A stretch of 5,734 nucleotides of DNA from a bacterium (lineage in GTDB: Bacteria; Pseudomonadota; Alphaproteobacteria; Rhizobiales; Xanthobacteraceae): positions 1-5,734 of the forward strand of contig JAQSDT010000188.1 in the NCBI GenBank assembly GCA_029946075.1. Reading direction: 5' to 3'. Below, one piece after another: positions 5,518-5,734 of the stretch. Positions within the stretch are counted from its first letter, which is position 1, and each line of letters begins with the position of its first letter. Made by a program: the position numbers and the translations under genes. The notes beneath the pieces were generated by a model. The model was not told where the DNA came from. It saw nothing but the letters and a program-made list of their open reading frames with translations, and searched no databases.

Positions 5518-5734
5518 ATGCGATTGCTGATCCTTGGATATTCCTCGATCGTGGAGCGACGGGTCTTGCCGGCGGCGGCGAAGGTCGGCGCCATCGACGA
5601 AATATCGATCGCAAGCAAGAGCCGGCCCGCGCCCGATGTCTGGCCCAAGCAGGGGCGTTTTTTCGACGATTACGAAACCGCGCTACGCGAGAGCGCTGCG
5701 GATGTCGTCTATCTGTCGCTGCCCAATGCAATGC
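5518..5734 (+). CDS. Gfo/Idh/MocA-type oxidoreductase, N-terminal part (3' end outside window)
   Basis: The 72 visible codons start at ATG 5518 and run off the window. They show the NAD(P)-binding half of a Rossmann fold. A first beta strand and turn, RLLILGYSSIVERRVLPAA (2-20), is followed by a second strand ending in SIASKSR (30-36), then DDYETALRESAADVVYLSLPNAM (50-72). The dinucleotide loop is G-Y-S-S-I rather than the classic GxGxxG, a variant I associate with a subgroup of this family. The ADVVYLSLPNA stretch is the strand after which family members usually carry a His and the catalytic region. Members oxidise or reduce sugars and nucleotide sugars. Just behind a glycosyltransferase gene, a role in making or modifying a sugar of the same glycan is likely, but the substrate cannot be inferred. 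The catalytic residues are not visible. Confidence 0.8.
   Translation, partial: MRLLILGYSSIVERRVLPAAAKVGAIDEISIASKSRPAPDVWPKQGRFFDDYETALRESAADVVYLSLPNAM

Noticed and set aside
1..5734. Search for a mobile element, CRISPR array, tRNA/rRNA, toxin-antitoxin pair, retron or defence cassette
   Set aside because: No transposase or integrase motifs, terminal inverted repeats, spaced direct repeats, tRNA-like folds or paired small ORFs with ribosome-binding sites were seen on either strand.

Overview
The window looks like chromosomal DNA from a high-GC alphaproteobacterium, most probably of the Bradyrhizobium / Rhodopseudomonas type. This is inferred from strong G/C third-position bias, GTG starts, weak Shine-Dalgarno sites, and protein sequences that resemble what I recall from that group. 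No database search was possible, so the taxonomic placement is an inference.

Layout. (1) Positions 1-713, minus strand: the N-terminal part of a secreted, repeat-rich autotransporter/adhesin-like protein with a clear signal peptide; its C-terminus lies outside the window. (2) 714-1056: a divergent intergenic region carrying a perfect 17-bp tandem duplication just upstream of the adhesin start. (3) 1057-1758, plus: a GspN/GspC-like type II secretion accessory protein with a membrane anchor, a proline-rich linker and a small C-terminal domain. (4) 1848-3371, plus: a Wzx-like polysaccharide flippase. (5) 3368-4246, minus: glucose-1-phosphate thymidylyltransferase RmlA, convergent with the flippase and sharing a CTAG that gives both genes their stop codon. 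(6) 4247-4476: a divergent intergenic region. (7) 4477-5487, plus: a GT-A fold glycosyltransferase with a DSD motif. (8) 5518 to the window end, plus: the start of a Gfo/Idh/MocA-type NAD(P)-dependent oxidoreductase, probably cotranscribed with the glycosyltransferase.

Taken together, the right two thirds is part of a surface-polysaccharide (O-antigen or exopolysaccharide) locus. RmlA makes dTDP-glucose, the entry point to dTDP-rhamnose and other dTDP-deoxysugars. The glycosyltransferase adds a sugar to the growing glycan, the oxidoreductase probably modifies a sugar or nucleotide sugar, and the flippase moves the lipid-linked product across the inner membrane. The left third holds envelope and secretion functions. 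I see no mobile element, CRISPR array, RNA gene or defence system, and nothing that makes a convincing case for an undescribed system. The points worth a second look are an orphan secretion gene beside an adhesin, two exact tandem duplications, the shared stop codons and a possible leader ORF.
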